Source: Nocardioides sp. NBC_00368 (GTDB lineage: Bacteria > Actinomycetota > Actinomycetes > Propionibacteriales > Nocardioidaceae). Taken from it: DNA of 64,000 nt. Below, piece by piece: positions 49,864 through 58,210 of this stretch. The stretch's first letter is position 1. Each line of letters opens with the position of its first letter. Where the stretch lies: NCBI RefSeq assembly GCF_036090055.1, contig NZ_CP107970.1, positions 4,609,001 to 4,673,000 of the forward strand, read 5' to 3'. Made by a program: the position numbers and the translations under genes. Under the pieces are notes generated by a model. That model did no database searches, was not told the DNA's origin, and saw only the letters and a program-made list of their open reading frames with translations.

Positions 49864-50672
49864 GGGATCTCGTAGGCGAGCTGCTTGCCCTCGGCCCAGG
49901 TCGAGCACGAGCACCCGCCCGGGTCGGGGAGACCGGCGATCGTGTCGGTCAGGATCGTGCGCATCCGCTCCAGGTTGGCGGCGAAGAGCGCGTAGACGTC
50001 GTCCTCGTCGACGCCCTCGCCCTCGGCGGCGCCCGCGTCCATGTCGGTGACCAGGCACAACGGCGCGTAGCACATCCGCAACTCCCGGGCGAGCGCCGCT
50101 TCCGGGGCGCCGGTCATCCCGACCAGCGTCCAGCCCTGGGCGGCGTGGTGGATGGACTCGGCGCGCGTCGAGAACCGCGGCCCCTCGATGATGATCAGCG
50201 TGCCGCCGGTCTTCACGGACGGGTCGGCGGCGGCGTAGGCCTTGGCGATGCGCGCGCAGTAGGGATCGGCGAGAGGTACGTGGGTGGCCCCCGTCTCCAC
50301 GAAGCTCGGGATGCGGCGCCAGGTGCGGTCGACCATCTGGTCGGGCGTGACGAGATCGCCGGGCGCGACCTCGGACCGGAGGCCGCCGACGGCGCTGGGG
50401 GAGAGCACCTGGCTCACCCCGAGCGACCGCAGGGCCCAGAGATTGGCGCGGTAGGGGATGGCATGCGGTGGATATTCGTGCGAGCGGCCGTGTCGGGGCA
50501 CGAACGCCACCGACCGGCCGGCAACGGTGCCGACCGTGATCGGCGCCGACGGCGCACCGTAGGGCGTCTCGACGACCACCTCCTCGGCATCGCTCACGAA
50601 CTCGTAGAGCCCGGTCCCGCCGATGACCCCGACCTCGGCGCGAGGTGTCTGTCCCATGTCCAGCCCAGTCAT
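49860..50672 (-). CDS. mtnP: S-methyl-5'-thioadenosine phosphorylase (MTAP/MTIP)
   Basis: 270 aa. GVIGGTGLYEF binds phosphate; RHGRSHEYPPHAIPYRAN, SAVGGLRSEVAPGD, EGPRFSTRAE and GMTGAPEA are family motifs. It splits MTA (from polyamine and other aminopropyl transfers) or MTI into base and methylthioribose-1-phosphate. The C-terminus has GGCSCST, a Cys-x-Cys motif like those in thermostable archaeal MTAPs. ATG 50672 with AAGG upstream is chosen over 50657 and the longer 50720. Coupled to the epimerase, which is an odd partner. Confidence 0.93.
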   Translation of the reverse strand: MTGLDMGQTPRAEVGVIGGTGLYEFVSDAEEVVVETPYGAPSAPITVGTVAGRSVAFVPRHGRSHEYPPHAIPYRANLWALRSLGVSQVLSPSAVGGLRSEVAPGDLVTPDQMVDRTWRRIPSFVETGATHVPLADPYCARIAKAYAAADPSVKTGGTLIIIEGPRFSTRAESIHHAAQGWTLVGMTGAPEAALARELRMCYAPLCLVTDMDAGAAEGEGVDEDDVYALFAANLERMRTILTDTIAGLPDPGGCSCSTWAEGKQLAYEIP

Positions 50673-50769
50673 GCCTTCACTGTGCCAGCGCTGCGTCCTC
50701 GGCGACAGCATGCGACTCATCCGTCACCGATCGGTAATACCTACGTGGCTCGCGCGGGTCCGCGCAGCT

Positions 50770-51516
50770 TCACATCCGGGATCTCAGCACGTCGACCTCA
50801 CAGCCCGGCGCGAAGGGGTCGAAGCCGTGCTCGATCAGCCAGCGAACCGCCAGCAGGCTCCGCAGCGACCACCACCCGTGGATCACCTCGAGGTCGACGT
50901 CGGTGCCGTAGCCGGCGATGACGTCGTCGAGGTGCTCCTCGTGTCCGAGCGTGAAGGTGGCGAGGTCGTACAGAGCATCGCCCTGGCCCGCCTCGGACCA
51001 GTCGATGATGCCGGTGACCTCGTCGGCGTCGACGAAGACGTGCGCGATCTGCAGGTCGCCGTGCGTGAACGCCGGAGTCCAGGGCCGGAGCGCGGCCTCG
51101 GCGACCCGGCGGTTGCGGGCGATCAGGTCGGCGGGCAGGATTCCGTCGGCCGCGAGCGTGTCGCACTCGTCGTCGAGCTCCGCCGCCAGCGCATCGCTAC
51201 TCCGGCCCGCGCGGCCGTGCCGGGGCGGCAGCGGTGCGTCGTGCAACTTCCGGATGGCGGCGCCGGCCGTCGCCCACGCCGCCGGCGACCCGGTCGCCGG
51301 CCCGCCGAGGCGGCCGAGCGTCGTCCCCGGAAGTGCGGCGAGCGCGAGCACGGGCGGCTTGCACCACAGCACCTCCGGTGTCGGAACCGGCGCCAGGGAC
51401 ATCGCCTCGACCTCGGCGAAGATGCGCGCCTGATCGGCGTCCACCTTTAGGAACACGTCACCCACGCGCAGGGTCGCGCGCTCGGAATGGGCGACGACGA
51501 CCGTGACCTCATCCAT
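50770..51516 (-). CDS. Aminoglycoside phosphotransferase (APH) family protein
   Basis: 248 aa kinase-like fold. Catalytic loop FTHGDLQIAHVFVD, where the usual metal-binding Asn is His, and a DFG-equivalent IIDWSEAGQGD. N-terminal lobe VFLKVDADQ with the ATP-binding Lys. The His substitution occurs in many actinobacterial members of unknown substrate, so drug resistance should not be assumed. Start ATG 51516. A single gene; spacer to mtnP is 97 bases. Confidence 0.87.
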   Translation of the reverse strand: MDEVTVVVAHSERATLRVGDVFLKVDADQARIFAEVEAMSLAPVPTPEVLWCKPPVLALAALPGTTLGRLGGPATGSPAAWATAGAAIRKLHDAPLPPRHGRAGRSSDALAAELDDECDTLAADGILPADLIARNRRVAEAALRPWTPAFTHGDLQIAHVFVDADEVTGIIDWSEAGQGDALYDLATFTLGHEEHLDDVIAGYGTDVDLEVIHGWWSLRSLLAVRWLIEHGFDPFAPGCEVDVLRSRM

Positions 51517-51589
51517 GGAGGACCAGTATCCCGAGGACGATCGCCGGTGTCGCCAGGTTTCCTGCGTGCGACCACGCGGCCGCTGGGGC

Positions 51590-52669
51590 TCAGACCGCGC
51601 GGCGGTAGTTGGCCATCGCGCGGTCGTAGGCCGCCCAGGCCCGCCAGGACTCCAGCGCCCGCTCGCCCTGGGGCTTGAGGCCGTCGACCTTGTGGTAGGA
51701 CTCGCCGCTCGCGTACTGCGACTCGCGGCCCGTCACGAGCGAGAGCAGCATCGGCAGCACGCTCTCGTCGGTGACCGTGATCGTGCCGACCTGGAAGGTC
51801 TGGCGCACCCACTCGGCCCGCTGGTCCGAGCCCAGGACGAGCACCACGGGCAGCTGCGACGCCCGGGCGATCGCGTCCAGGATCGGCCCGAGCCCGTCCG
51901 GGACCCACCGCTCGCCGGGCGGCGGCGTGGGCGCCTTGGGGATGCTCATGGTCGAAGGGGCGGCCGGGACGACGTAGGTCGAAGACGTGTCCGGGAGGAT
52001 GTAGGTGGATGAGTACGCCGGGATCTGGCCGGTCATCGGGCCGGCGATCTTCTCGACGGCCGGCGCGGTCGCGTCCGGGGCGACGCCAGGGGTTACGTCC
52101 GGAGCGACGACCGGAGCGACCTCCGGAGCAGCGACCTGGTCGGAGGTCTTCTCCGTCGCCCTCCGGCGCGGCCTGATCGCGGGGATCTTCGAGGTGAACG
52201 TGAAGCCGCCCGTGCGGGTGGGGTCGATGTGCTTGCCGGGGACCGGCTCGGGCGCCCGGCCGATGACCGGCGGCGCCGGAGCGGTGGCCGTGACGACCAG
52301 TTCGGCGGCGTGCTTCCCGTGCGGCCGGATCGAGCCGTCGGCGGCGAACTCGAACAGGGCCACCCGCACTCTGTCGGCCCACTCGACCGCGTCCGTCGTG
52401 AATCCGGCGCGGCTGAACAGCGCGACCGTCCGGGCGTCGTAGGCATAGCCCGCGCCGCGTACGGCACAGACGCTGCGCGCCTCGGTCGGTGCGCGGGTGA
52501 GCACGACCTGCGCGACGATGACGTTGTCGGGCCGGCCGCCGATGATGTCGACGTCGGCGGCTGCGGTGCTGCCCGAGGGGGCGGCGTCGGGCCAGCCGAG
52601 GGAATGCAGATGCTCCGCGGCGTACTTCTCGGCTTCTTCGCCCGTTCTGGGCTGCCTCAAGGGTGCCAA
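51590..52669 (-). CDS. Hypothetical protein with nuclease-fold-like N-terminus and Pro/Val linker
   Basis: 359 aa, not recognised. Residues 10-110 (EEAEKYAAEHLHSLGWPD, GSTAAADVDIIGG, VIVAQVVLTRAP) resemble the restriction-endonuclease-like Mrr core, but the acidic-Gln-x-Lys catalytic set is not intact, so activity is doubtful. Residues about 180-215 are Pro/Val/Ala/Asp repeats (VAPEVAPVVAPDV), then a Ser/Thr-rich stretch. The last 110 residues are helical (GPILDAIARASQLPVVLVLG, SYHKVDGLKPQGERALESW). TTG 52669 follows GAGGAAGGA by about eight bases, a strong site that supports this start. Confidence 0.7.
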   Translation of the reverse strand: MAPLRQPRTGEEAEKYAAEHLHSLGWPDAAPSGSTAAADVDIIGGRPDNVIVAQVVLTRAPTEARSVCAVRGAGYAYDARTVALFSRAGFTTDAVEWADRVRVALFEFAADGSIRPHGKHAAELVVTATAPAPPVIGRAPEPVPGKHIDPTRTGGFTFTSKIPAIRPRRRATEKTSDQVAAPEVAPVVAPDVTPGVAPDATAPAVEKIAGPMTGQIPAYSSTYILPDTSSTYVVPAAPSTMSIPKAPTPPPGERWVPDGLGPILDAIARASQLPVVLVLGSDQRAEWVRQTFQVGTITVTDESVLPMLLSLVTGRESQYASGESYHKVDGLKPQGERALESWRAWAAYDRAMANYRRAV

Positions 52670-52836
52670 CGTGGGTCCTTCCTCGATCCTCCCTCGGGCC
52701 TCCCTGCCCGATCGAGTTGGGGAGGATGATAGGCCCGGTGCGTACGCCCTGTCCGGCGGGGTGGTGAATCGGGTCGCGATGTTCGCTCCTGGCGGATCGG
52801 CCGCGAATGTCGGCGCTCGACGCTAGCGTGATGGTC

Positions 52837-53214
52837 ATGAGGCGCCCGCATGAGAACGTCGCTACGGTCCTGGTGGATCCGCGCATTCTCGGCGACATCG
52901 AGATCGAGCTGATGTCGCTCGACATGCCGCTGTGGCGGGTGTGCGCGGCGCCGATCGTGAAGGACGGGCAGCGGCTCGCGTTCCAGGTCCGCAACAAGCT
53001 GCTGATGTCGAAGCGGGGCGAGTGGGACTGCGCCAAGGACTGGGTCCCGGTCTGGATCGGCTTCGGCTCGAGCTGGGCGTTCCCCGGCGAGGCGATCCCG
53101 TGGCCGGCGCACAAGGCGCTGTGGACGCTCCTGGAGGGATACGCCGACCACGTCCGCTACAACAAGCGGCTCGGCGGGATCCCTAGGATCCCGCGCTTGC
53201 GGGAAGCCTGCTAG
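52837..53214 (+). CDS. Hypothetical protein, 125 aa
   Basis: Not recognised. Soluble, no signal. DIEIELMSLDMPLWRVCAAP and WVPVWIGFGSSWAFPGEAIPW are distinctive aromatic-rich stretches. A TAGCGT -10-like element at 52824-52829 lies seven bases before ATG 52837, pointing to a leaderless start; in-frame ATGs at 52807 and 52831 are alternatives. The last 32 bases overlap the end of the convergent MFS gene, within a hairpin. It is divergent from the nuclease-like gene at 52669. Confidence 0.6.
   Translation: MRRPHENVATVLVDPRILGDIEIELMSLDMPLWRVCAAPIVKDGQRLAFQVRNKLLMSKRGEWDCAKDWVPVWIGFGSSWAFPGEAIPWPAHKALWTLLEGYADHVRYNKRLGGIPRIPRLREAC
53174..53194. terminator. Hairpin spanning the overlapping 3' ends of convergent genes
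   Basis: GCGGGATCC (53174-53182) and GGATCCCGC (53186-53194) form a nine-base stem; the three-base loop CTA (53183-53185) is the stop codon (TAG on the minus strand) of the MFS gene. It lies within the last codons of the convergent gene. Confidence 0.6.
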
Positions 53215-54445
53215 CCGCCGGCTCCTGTCGCCGCTCGATCTGCTTCCAGGTCGGGTCGATGGCCGGGAACATCGTGACCACGAAGTAGGCGATCCCGCAG
53301 GCCACCAGGGCCGTGGTCAGGCCGAACGCGGAGACCAGGCCGCCGCCGAGCAGCCCGCCGAGCGGCATCAGCCCCCAGGCGAAGGCCGAGATCAGTGACA
53401 TCACCCGGCCGAGCACGTGGGCGGGGATCCGTTCGAACTGCAGCGCTCCGAGGATGGGGTTGATGAAGCCGCTGGTGGTCCCGCCGATCGCGAACACGAC
53501 GAACACCATCCACAGCGGCGCCCCGAAGGCGATCACCAGGAACCGTGGGATCCCGGTGACGAGGAAGCAGACCAGGTACGTCGGGTAGCGCCGCATCCGG
53601 TCGCCGATGGCCGCCGCCACGGCCGATCCCACCGCCGAGAAACCCGAGAAGGTGGCGAACAGCAGACCGATCGTCTCGGGGCCGGCGTGCTGCTGGCCCC
53701 ACACGGGCATCAGCACGCTGCTCCAGGCGATGTCGATCAGGTTGGTCAGTGCGACCATGAACGCCATCCCCAGGAGCACCCGGTCGCGGCGGAGGAAGTG
53801 CCAGCCCTCGGCGAGCTGGGCACCGTACGTGGCGGGGTCCTCCCTCGGCTGCTCAGTGGGTGCAGGCGACCGACGCCGGGCCAGGCCGGCCGTCGTCGTC
53901 GCGAGCACGAGGGCGCCGACCGCGAACGAGGCGGCGTCGATCACGATCGCGTTGGTCGCACCGACCACGCCGATCAGCAGGCCCGCCGCGGCGGCGCCGA
54001 GCATGGAGGCGGTGCGCTCGACGAACGAGTGGAGCCCGGTCGCCCGCTCCGTCGGCACGCCGGCCTCCTCGACCAGCTGCGGGATCATCGACGACTTCGC
54101 CGAGTCACCGGGGCCGCGCATCGCGCCGGCGAGGGCGACGAGGCCAAGGAGGATCGGGAAGTGCAGCAGGCCGGCTGCGTACAGCAGGGGGATGAGGCCG
54201 ACCACGACGGCCGAGCCCAGGTCGCAGGAGATCGCGACGCGGCGCGGACCTATGCGATCGATGACCGGGCCACCGAAGATCTTGCTGAGCACCAGCGGGG
54301 TCATCTCGAAGAGCGCGATCAGGCCGGCCTTCGCGGGACTGCCGGTCGTCTCGAGCACGAACCAGGGCAGCGCCAGCATCGAGACGCGGGTGCCGACCAG
54401 GGAGATGGTCTCGGCGGCGAGCCATCCGTAGAGGGGGAGCTTCAT
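53183..54445 (-). CDS. MFS transporter
   Basis: 420 aa, twelve helices. Loop 2-3 motif GGPVIDRIGPRR; similar in layout to the MFS_3-type exporters of macrolides and small molecules (Mef/YfiS-like). ATG 54445 overlaps the ArsR-type regulator stop (ATGA), so regulator and exporter form one operon. Substrate unknown. TAG lies in the loop of the hairpin at 53174-53194. Confidence 0.88.
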   Translation of the reverse strand: MKLPLYGWLAAETISLVGTRVSMLALPWFVLETTGSPAKAGLIALFEMTPLVLSKIFGGPVIDRIGPRRVAISCDLGSAVVVGLIPLLYAAGLLHFPILLGLVALAGAMRGPGDSAKSSMIPQLVEEAGVPTERATGLHSFVERTASMLGAAAAGLLIGVVGATNAIVIDAASFAVGALVLATTTAGLARRRSPAPTEQPREDPATYGAQLAEGWHFLRRDRVLLGMAFMVALTNLIDIAWSSVLMPVWGQQHAGPETIGLLFATFSGFSAVGSAVAAAIGDRMRRYPTYLVCFLVTGIPRFLVIAFGAPLWMVFVVFAIGGTTSGFINPILGALQFERIPAHVLGRVMSLISAFAWGLMPLGGLLGGGLVSAFGLTTALVACGIAYFVVTMFPAIDPTWKQIERRQEPAASRLPASAGS

Positions 54446-55020
54446 GACTGCCTCTCCTGGTCCTTGCCGAGGTGTCCGGGAAGCGGGAAGACGTGGAACT
54501 GGAACATCACGGCCTCGCCCGCAGGCTCGTCCTCGAGGTCGTCGATGAGCTGGTTGACCTGCTCCTCCACCCGGGACGCCTGGCTCGGGGTGAGGCGCAC
54601 GACGCGGTCGTTGAGCCCGAAGGCCTCGCGCCACTCCTTGGGGAGCAGCGCGCGCTCCTCGATCGCCTCCTGGAGGCGCTGCGCGTAGATCGTGACGACC
54701 GTCTGCAGGTAGGCATCGAGGGTCTCCTGACCCTCGGGGGTGTCGGGCACGTCCCGGTCGCCGGTGACGGTCGCCTGATGGGCCGCCTTCCACCAGCGCT
54801 CCCGGGCGTTGCCGCGGCTCTCGTCGTCCTCGATGAACCCGTGCTGCGCGAGCTGCCGGAGGTGGTAGGACGTCGCGCCGCTGTTGATGCCGAGCCGCGC
54901 GGCCAGGGTGGTCGCCGTCGCCGGGCCGTCCACACGGAGGATCCCGAGCATGCGGACGCGCACGGGGTGGGTGAGTGCCTTGAGCTGGTCGACTCCGGGA
55001 ACGATCTCGCGTGCTGCCAT
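54442..55020 (-). CDS. ArsR-like winged-helix regulator
   Basis: 192 aa. ArsR/HTH_20-type winged helix at about 10-85 (LKALTHPVRVRMLGILRVDGPATATTLAARLGINSGATSYHLRQLAQHGFI), with no metal-binding cysteines, then a helical region (QRLQEAIEERALLPKEWREAF). ATG 55020 has GGTGGA upstream; the longer reading crosses the operator. It likely represses its own operon with the MFS exporter through the palindrome just upstream. Confidence 0.9.
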   Translation of the reverse strand: MAAREIVPGVDQLKALTHPVRVRMLGILRVDGPATATTLAARLGINSGATSYHLRQLAQHGFIEDDESRGNARERWWKAAHQATVTGDRDVPDTPEGQETLDAYLQTVVTIYAQRLQEAIEERALLPKEWREAFGLNDRVVRLTPSQASRVEEQVNQLIDDLEDEPAGEAVMFQFHVFPLPGHLGKDQERQS

Positions 55021-55036
55021 GAGTCCACCATAGATC

Positions 55037-55052
55037 GCAAAGAGATCTTTGC
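55037..55052. promoter_or_regulatory. Operator of the ArsR-like/MFS operon
   Basis: GCAAAGA and TCTTTGC around GA form a 16-base palindrome 17 bases before the regulator start. Further GCAAA/TTTG repeats continue to about 55074 (GCAAATAGATTTGTGC), so two or three half-sites are available. AT-rich for this genome, as promoters are. Confidence 0.7.
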
Positions 55053-55130
55053 AAATAGATTTGTGCAATCTTTCGGGTAAGACCAGTAACCAGGTGAACA
55101 AAGCCTGGATAACGCCGTTACCCTGGCGGG

Positions 55131-56483
55131 GTGACGACAGATGCCGCGCCGCCCACGCCGCCCAGCACGCCGACGGTGGCGATCGTCGGAGGTGGAGCCA
55201 GCGGCACGCTGACTGCGATCAACCTGCTCCGCCGAGGCGCGTCCGTGGTGCTGTTCGAGGCGCGGGGAGAGGCCGGCTACGGGGTGGCCTACTCGACCAC
55301 CGACGCCCGCCATCTCCTCAACGTCCGGGCCAACAACATGTCGGGCTTTCCCGACGATCGTGACGACCTGCTGGACTGGGCGGCGGAGGTCGGGATCGAC
55401 CTCGGCCCGATCGACTTCCTGCCCCGGCGGGATTACTCCCGCTACCTGCGCGACCGGCTCGCCCAGGCCGCTGTGGCTGGTCCCGGGACCTTGGAGACGG
55501 TCGGCGAGACGGTCATCGACGTCGAGCCGGTCGGTGCCGGTTTCCGGCTGCTGACCAGCGACGATGCCGGCCGTGCGGCCGACTCCGTCGTCCTCGCCTA
55601 CGGCAACCCGCCGCCCCAGCCGCTGGCCGGTCTTCCCGCGGCGCCGTGGAACCTGTCGGATCCCTGGGACGTGGCCCGGATCAGTGCGCTGCCCGACGAC
55701 GCGACCGTGCTCGTCGTCGGCACCGGTCTGACCGCCGTCGACGCGACGGTCACGCTCCTCGACGACTCCCCGGCCCGCCGGGTGATCATGGTGAGCCGCC
55801 ACGGCCTGGTGCCCAACGCCCACGTCGACGACCAGTTCACCTCCTGGGTGACCCCGATCCCCGACGGCCCGTTGACCGCCGACGGCATCGTCGACCTCGT
55901 CCGCGAGCAGATCGAGCACGCGGCCGGCCTCGGCGTCGACTGGCGTGCGGTCATCGACGGCCTCCGCGGTCCGACGCAATCGATCTGGCGCCGCCTCCCC
56001 GAGCCGGAGCGCCGTCGCTTCCGCGAGGTCTACGCCCGCGAGTGGGAGGTACGCCGCCACCGCATGGCCCCGCGCATCGCCGCCCTCCTCGACACCTACC
56101 GGGCCGAGGGACGCCTGGAGATCCTCGGCGGCGGGGTGCTCGGCTGCCGGGTGGACGGCGCCGAGCAGCCCGTCGTCACGCTCGCCGACGGGGACCGCGA
56201 GGTCACCGCGGTGGTCAACTGCACCGGTCCCTCACCCGACATCACCCGCACCGACAACCCGCTCCTCCTCGCGCTCCAGAAGCGCGGCCTGATCGCCCCC
56301 GACCCGCTGCGCCTCGGCATCGACGTCACCGAGGACGGTCGGGTCATCGGAGCGGACGGGCGCGTCGTACCCGATCTTCTGACCGTCGGTCCACCCTGCA
56401 AGGGCGCGCTCTACGAGGCCACCGCCATCCCCGAGATCCGGGTCCAAGCAGCAGCCGTGGCCGCCCACCTAACCGCCGAATAG
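55131..56483 (+). CDS. FAD/NAD(P)-binding protein (NAD_binding_9 type)
   Basis: 450 aa. FAD-binding VAIVGGGASGTLTAINLL at residues 16-33; second Rossmann motif VLVVGTGLTAVDATVTLL near 195-212; then VVNCTGPSPDI and the closing VGPPCKGALYEATAIPEIR. Family members (HI0933/FAD-NAD(P)-binding, DUF-type) have no firm function; some are linked to N-hydroxylation or regulatory thiol metabolism. GTG 55131 follows a spaced GGCGGGG. The stop lies in the left arm of the family 2 hairpin. Convergent with mqo. Confidence 0.85.
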   Translation: MTTDAAPPTPPSTPTVAIVGGGASGTLTAINLLRRGASVVLFEARGEAGYGVAYSTTDARHLLNVRANNMSGFPDDRDDLLDWAAEVGIDLGPIDFLPRRDYSRYLRDRLAQAAVAGPGTLETVGETVIDVEPVGAGFRLLTSDDAGRAADSVVLAYGNPPPQPLAGLPAAPWNLSDPWDVARISALPDDATVLVVGTGLTAVDATVTLLDDSPARRVIMVSRHGLVPNAHVDDQFTSWVTPIPDGPLTADGIVDLVREQIEHAAGLGVDWRAVIDGLRGPTQSIWRRLPEPERRRFREVYAREWEVRRHRMAPRIAALLDTYRAEGRLEILGGGVLGCRVDGAEQPVVTLADGDREVTAVVNCTGPSPDITRTDNPLLLALQKRGLIAPDPLRLGIDVTEDGRVIGADGRVVPDLLTVGPPCKGALYEATAIPEIRVQAAAVAAHLTAE

Positions 56484-56580
56484 GCAGTTCTGGCGGCCGA
56501 GAAATCAGTTGTGGGCGACGAAACTGTCGTTTCGCCGCCCACAACTACAGATTCGGTGCCCAGAACCACCGATTCGGCGG
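56473..56580. repeat. 108-bp hairpin repeat, family 2 copy 2
   Basis: Arms 56473-56524 and 56529-56580 around loop TGTC. Outer CCGCCGAAT and ATTCGGCGG pair perfectly, as do GTTCTGG and CCAGAAC; the inner 18 bases (AGTTGTGGGCGACGAAAC, 56507-56524) pair with one mismatch. About 40 of 52 positions pair. It aligns arm by arm with 13053-13160, 43 kb away, and lies between convergent genes. Confidence 0.9.
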
Positions 56581-56585
56581 GTTGG

Positions 56586-58049
56586 TCAGCCGAGGTGAAG
56601 CTGGCGGTCCGTGCGCGCGAAGGTCTCGGCGGCGAGTTCGGGGTCGGCGCTGAGCTCGGCACCGGTGGCCGGGATCATCGCCTTGAGCTGGGGCTGCCAG
56701 GAGTCCCAGCGGTCGGGGAAGCAGCGGCGCAGGACGTTGACCATGATCGCCGGGGCGGTCGAGGCGCCGGGCGAGGCACCCAGCAGACCGGCGATGGTGC
56801 CGTCCTCGGCGGTGATCACCTCGGTGCCGAACTGCAGCACGCCGTCCGGGCGGATGACCTGCACCCGCTGGCCGGCGATGATCCGGTCCCAGTCCTTGCG
56901 GTCCGCGGCGGGGAAGAAGTCGAGGAGGTCGTCGAACTTCTTGCGCGGGGAGCGCAGCAGCTCCTTGACCAGGTAGACGGTGAGGTCCATGTTGGTCAGC
57001 CCGGCGCGCAGCATCGGCAGCAGGTTGTGGGGCCGCACCGAGAGGAACAGGTCGGTCAGCGACCCGGTCTTGAGGAAGCGCGGGCTCCAGCCGGCGTAGG
57101 GACCGAACATCAGGTGGGTCTTGCCCTCGACGTAGCGGGTGTCGAGGTGGGGCACCGACATCGGCGGGGCGCCGACGGCGGCCTTGCCGTAGGCCTTGGC
57201 GCGGTGCTGGGCGACCAGCTCGGGCTTGGACGTACGCAGGAACTCACCCGAGACCGGGAAGCCGCCGAAGCCGCGGATCTCCGGGATGGCCGCCTTCTGC
57301 AGCAGCGGCAGCGCGTAGCCGCCGGCGCCGACGAAGACGAACCGCGAACGCAGGTGGTACTTCCCGGACTCGTTGCGGCCGTAGATGTGCCAGAAGCCGT
57401 CCATGGTCTGGTGCAGGTCGGTGACCTCGGACCCGGTCTCCAGGTCGGCGCCCTTGTCCACCAGGGTGCGGGTCAGCATCGCGGTGAGCGAGCCGAAGTC
57501 GACGTCGGTGCCGGCGTTGGTCCAGGTGGCCGCGACGGGCTCGTCGGCGAGCGACTTGGCCGAGCGGCCCTCGAGCAGCAGCGGTGCCCAGCCCCGGATG
57601 ACCTCGGGGTCGGTGGAGAACTCCATCCCGGCGAAGAGCGGGTGCGCCGACAGCGCCTCGTGGCGCTTGCGGAGGTATTCGACGTTGTCCGCACCCCACA
57701 CGAAGGACATGTGCGGGACGGTGTGGATGAACTTGTCGGGGTCCGGGATACGGCCGTTCTCGACCAGGAAGGACCACAGCTGCCGGGAGACCTGGAACTG
57801 CTCGTTGACGTTGACGGCCTTGGAGATGTCGACCGAGCCGTCGGCCTGCTGCGGGCTGTAGTTGAGCTCGCAGAGCGCGGAGTGGCCGGTGCCGGCGTTG
57901 TTCCACGGGCCGGAGGACTCCACGGCGAGCGAGTCGAGCCGTTCGATCATCTTGATGGACCAGCTGGGCTCCAGCTCCTGGAGGAGCACGCCCAGGGTGG
58001 CGCTCATGATGCCGCCGCCGATCAGCACTACGTCAAGAGGTTCGTCCAC
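56586..58049 (-). CDS. mqo: Malate:quinone oxidoreductase
   Basis: 487 aa, family-typical length. FAD-binding DVVLIGGGIMSATLG at the start, then ERLDSLAVESSGPWNNAGTGHSALCELNY, NVNEQFQVSRQLW, DVDFGSLTAML and the end LLGASPGASTAPAIM. Peripheral membrane FAD enzyme that oxidises malate to oxaloacetate and reduces quinone. GTG 58049 (VDEPLDVVLIGGG) is preferred; a TTG at 58079 would add ten residues. Ribosome site is weak. Divergent from cds1 across 160 bases; 56581-56585 separates its stop from the family 2 repeat. Confidence 0.96.
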   Translation of the reverse strand: MDEPLDVVLIGGGIMSATLGVLLQELEPSWSIKMIERLDSLAVESSGPWNNAGTGHSALCELNYSPQQADGSVDISKAVNVNEQFQVSRQLWSFLVENGRIPDPDKFIHTVPHMSFVWGADNVEYLRKRHEALSAHPLFAGMEFSTDPEVIRGWAPLLLEGRSAKSLADEPVAATWTNAGTDVDFGSLTAMLTRTLVDKGADLETGSEVTDLHQTMDGFWHIYGRNESGKYHLRSRFVFVGAGGYALPLLQKAAIPEIRGFGGFPVSGEFLRTSKPELVAQHRAKAYGKAAVGAPPMSVPHLDTRYVEGKTHLMFGPYAGWSPRFLKTGSLTDLFLSVRPHNLLPMLRAGLTNMDLTVYLVKELLRSPRKKFDDLLDFFPAADRKDWDRIIAGQRVQVIRPDGVLQFGTEVITAEDGTIAGLLGASPGASTAPAIMVNVLRRCFPDRWDSWQPQLKAMIPATGAELSADPELAAETFARTDRQLHLG

Positions 58050-58095
58050 AGGTCTTTTGTCTCGCTTTTGAGGCCGCAATGGTTAATCGGGGTCC

Positions 58096-58109
58096 TTAGA
58101 TCGGTCTAA
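58096..58109. promoter_or_regulatory. Short palindrome in the mqo-cds1 intergenic region
   Basis: TTAGA-TCGG-TCTAA, five-base arms with a four-base centre, 47 bases before the mqo start. A possible operator; no regulator can be named. Confidence 0.35.
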
Positions 58110-58210
58110 CTTGTGGGCAACTTCACTGCGGACCCGATCGGGTTTCGGTCCCGCCATTGTGGCTCACCGCACATGCCAAGGACAGATCAGGGTGGAGTTA
58201 CGCTCGGCCG

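Noticed and set aside
50770..51516. Aminoglycoside resistance gene
   Set aside because: APH fold only; the catalytic loop has His for Asn and there is no drug-resistance context.
58096..58109. Strong claim that TTAGATCGGTCTAA is a known regulator site
   Set aside because: Five-base arms are too short to name a factor; kept only as a low-confidence site.
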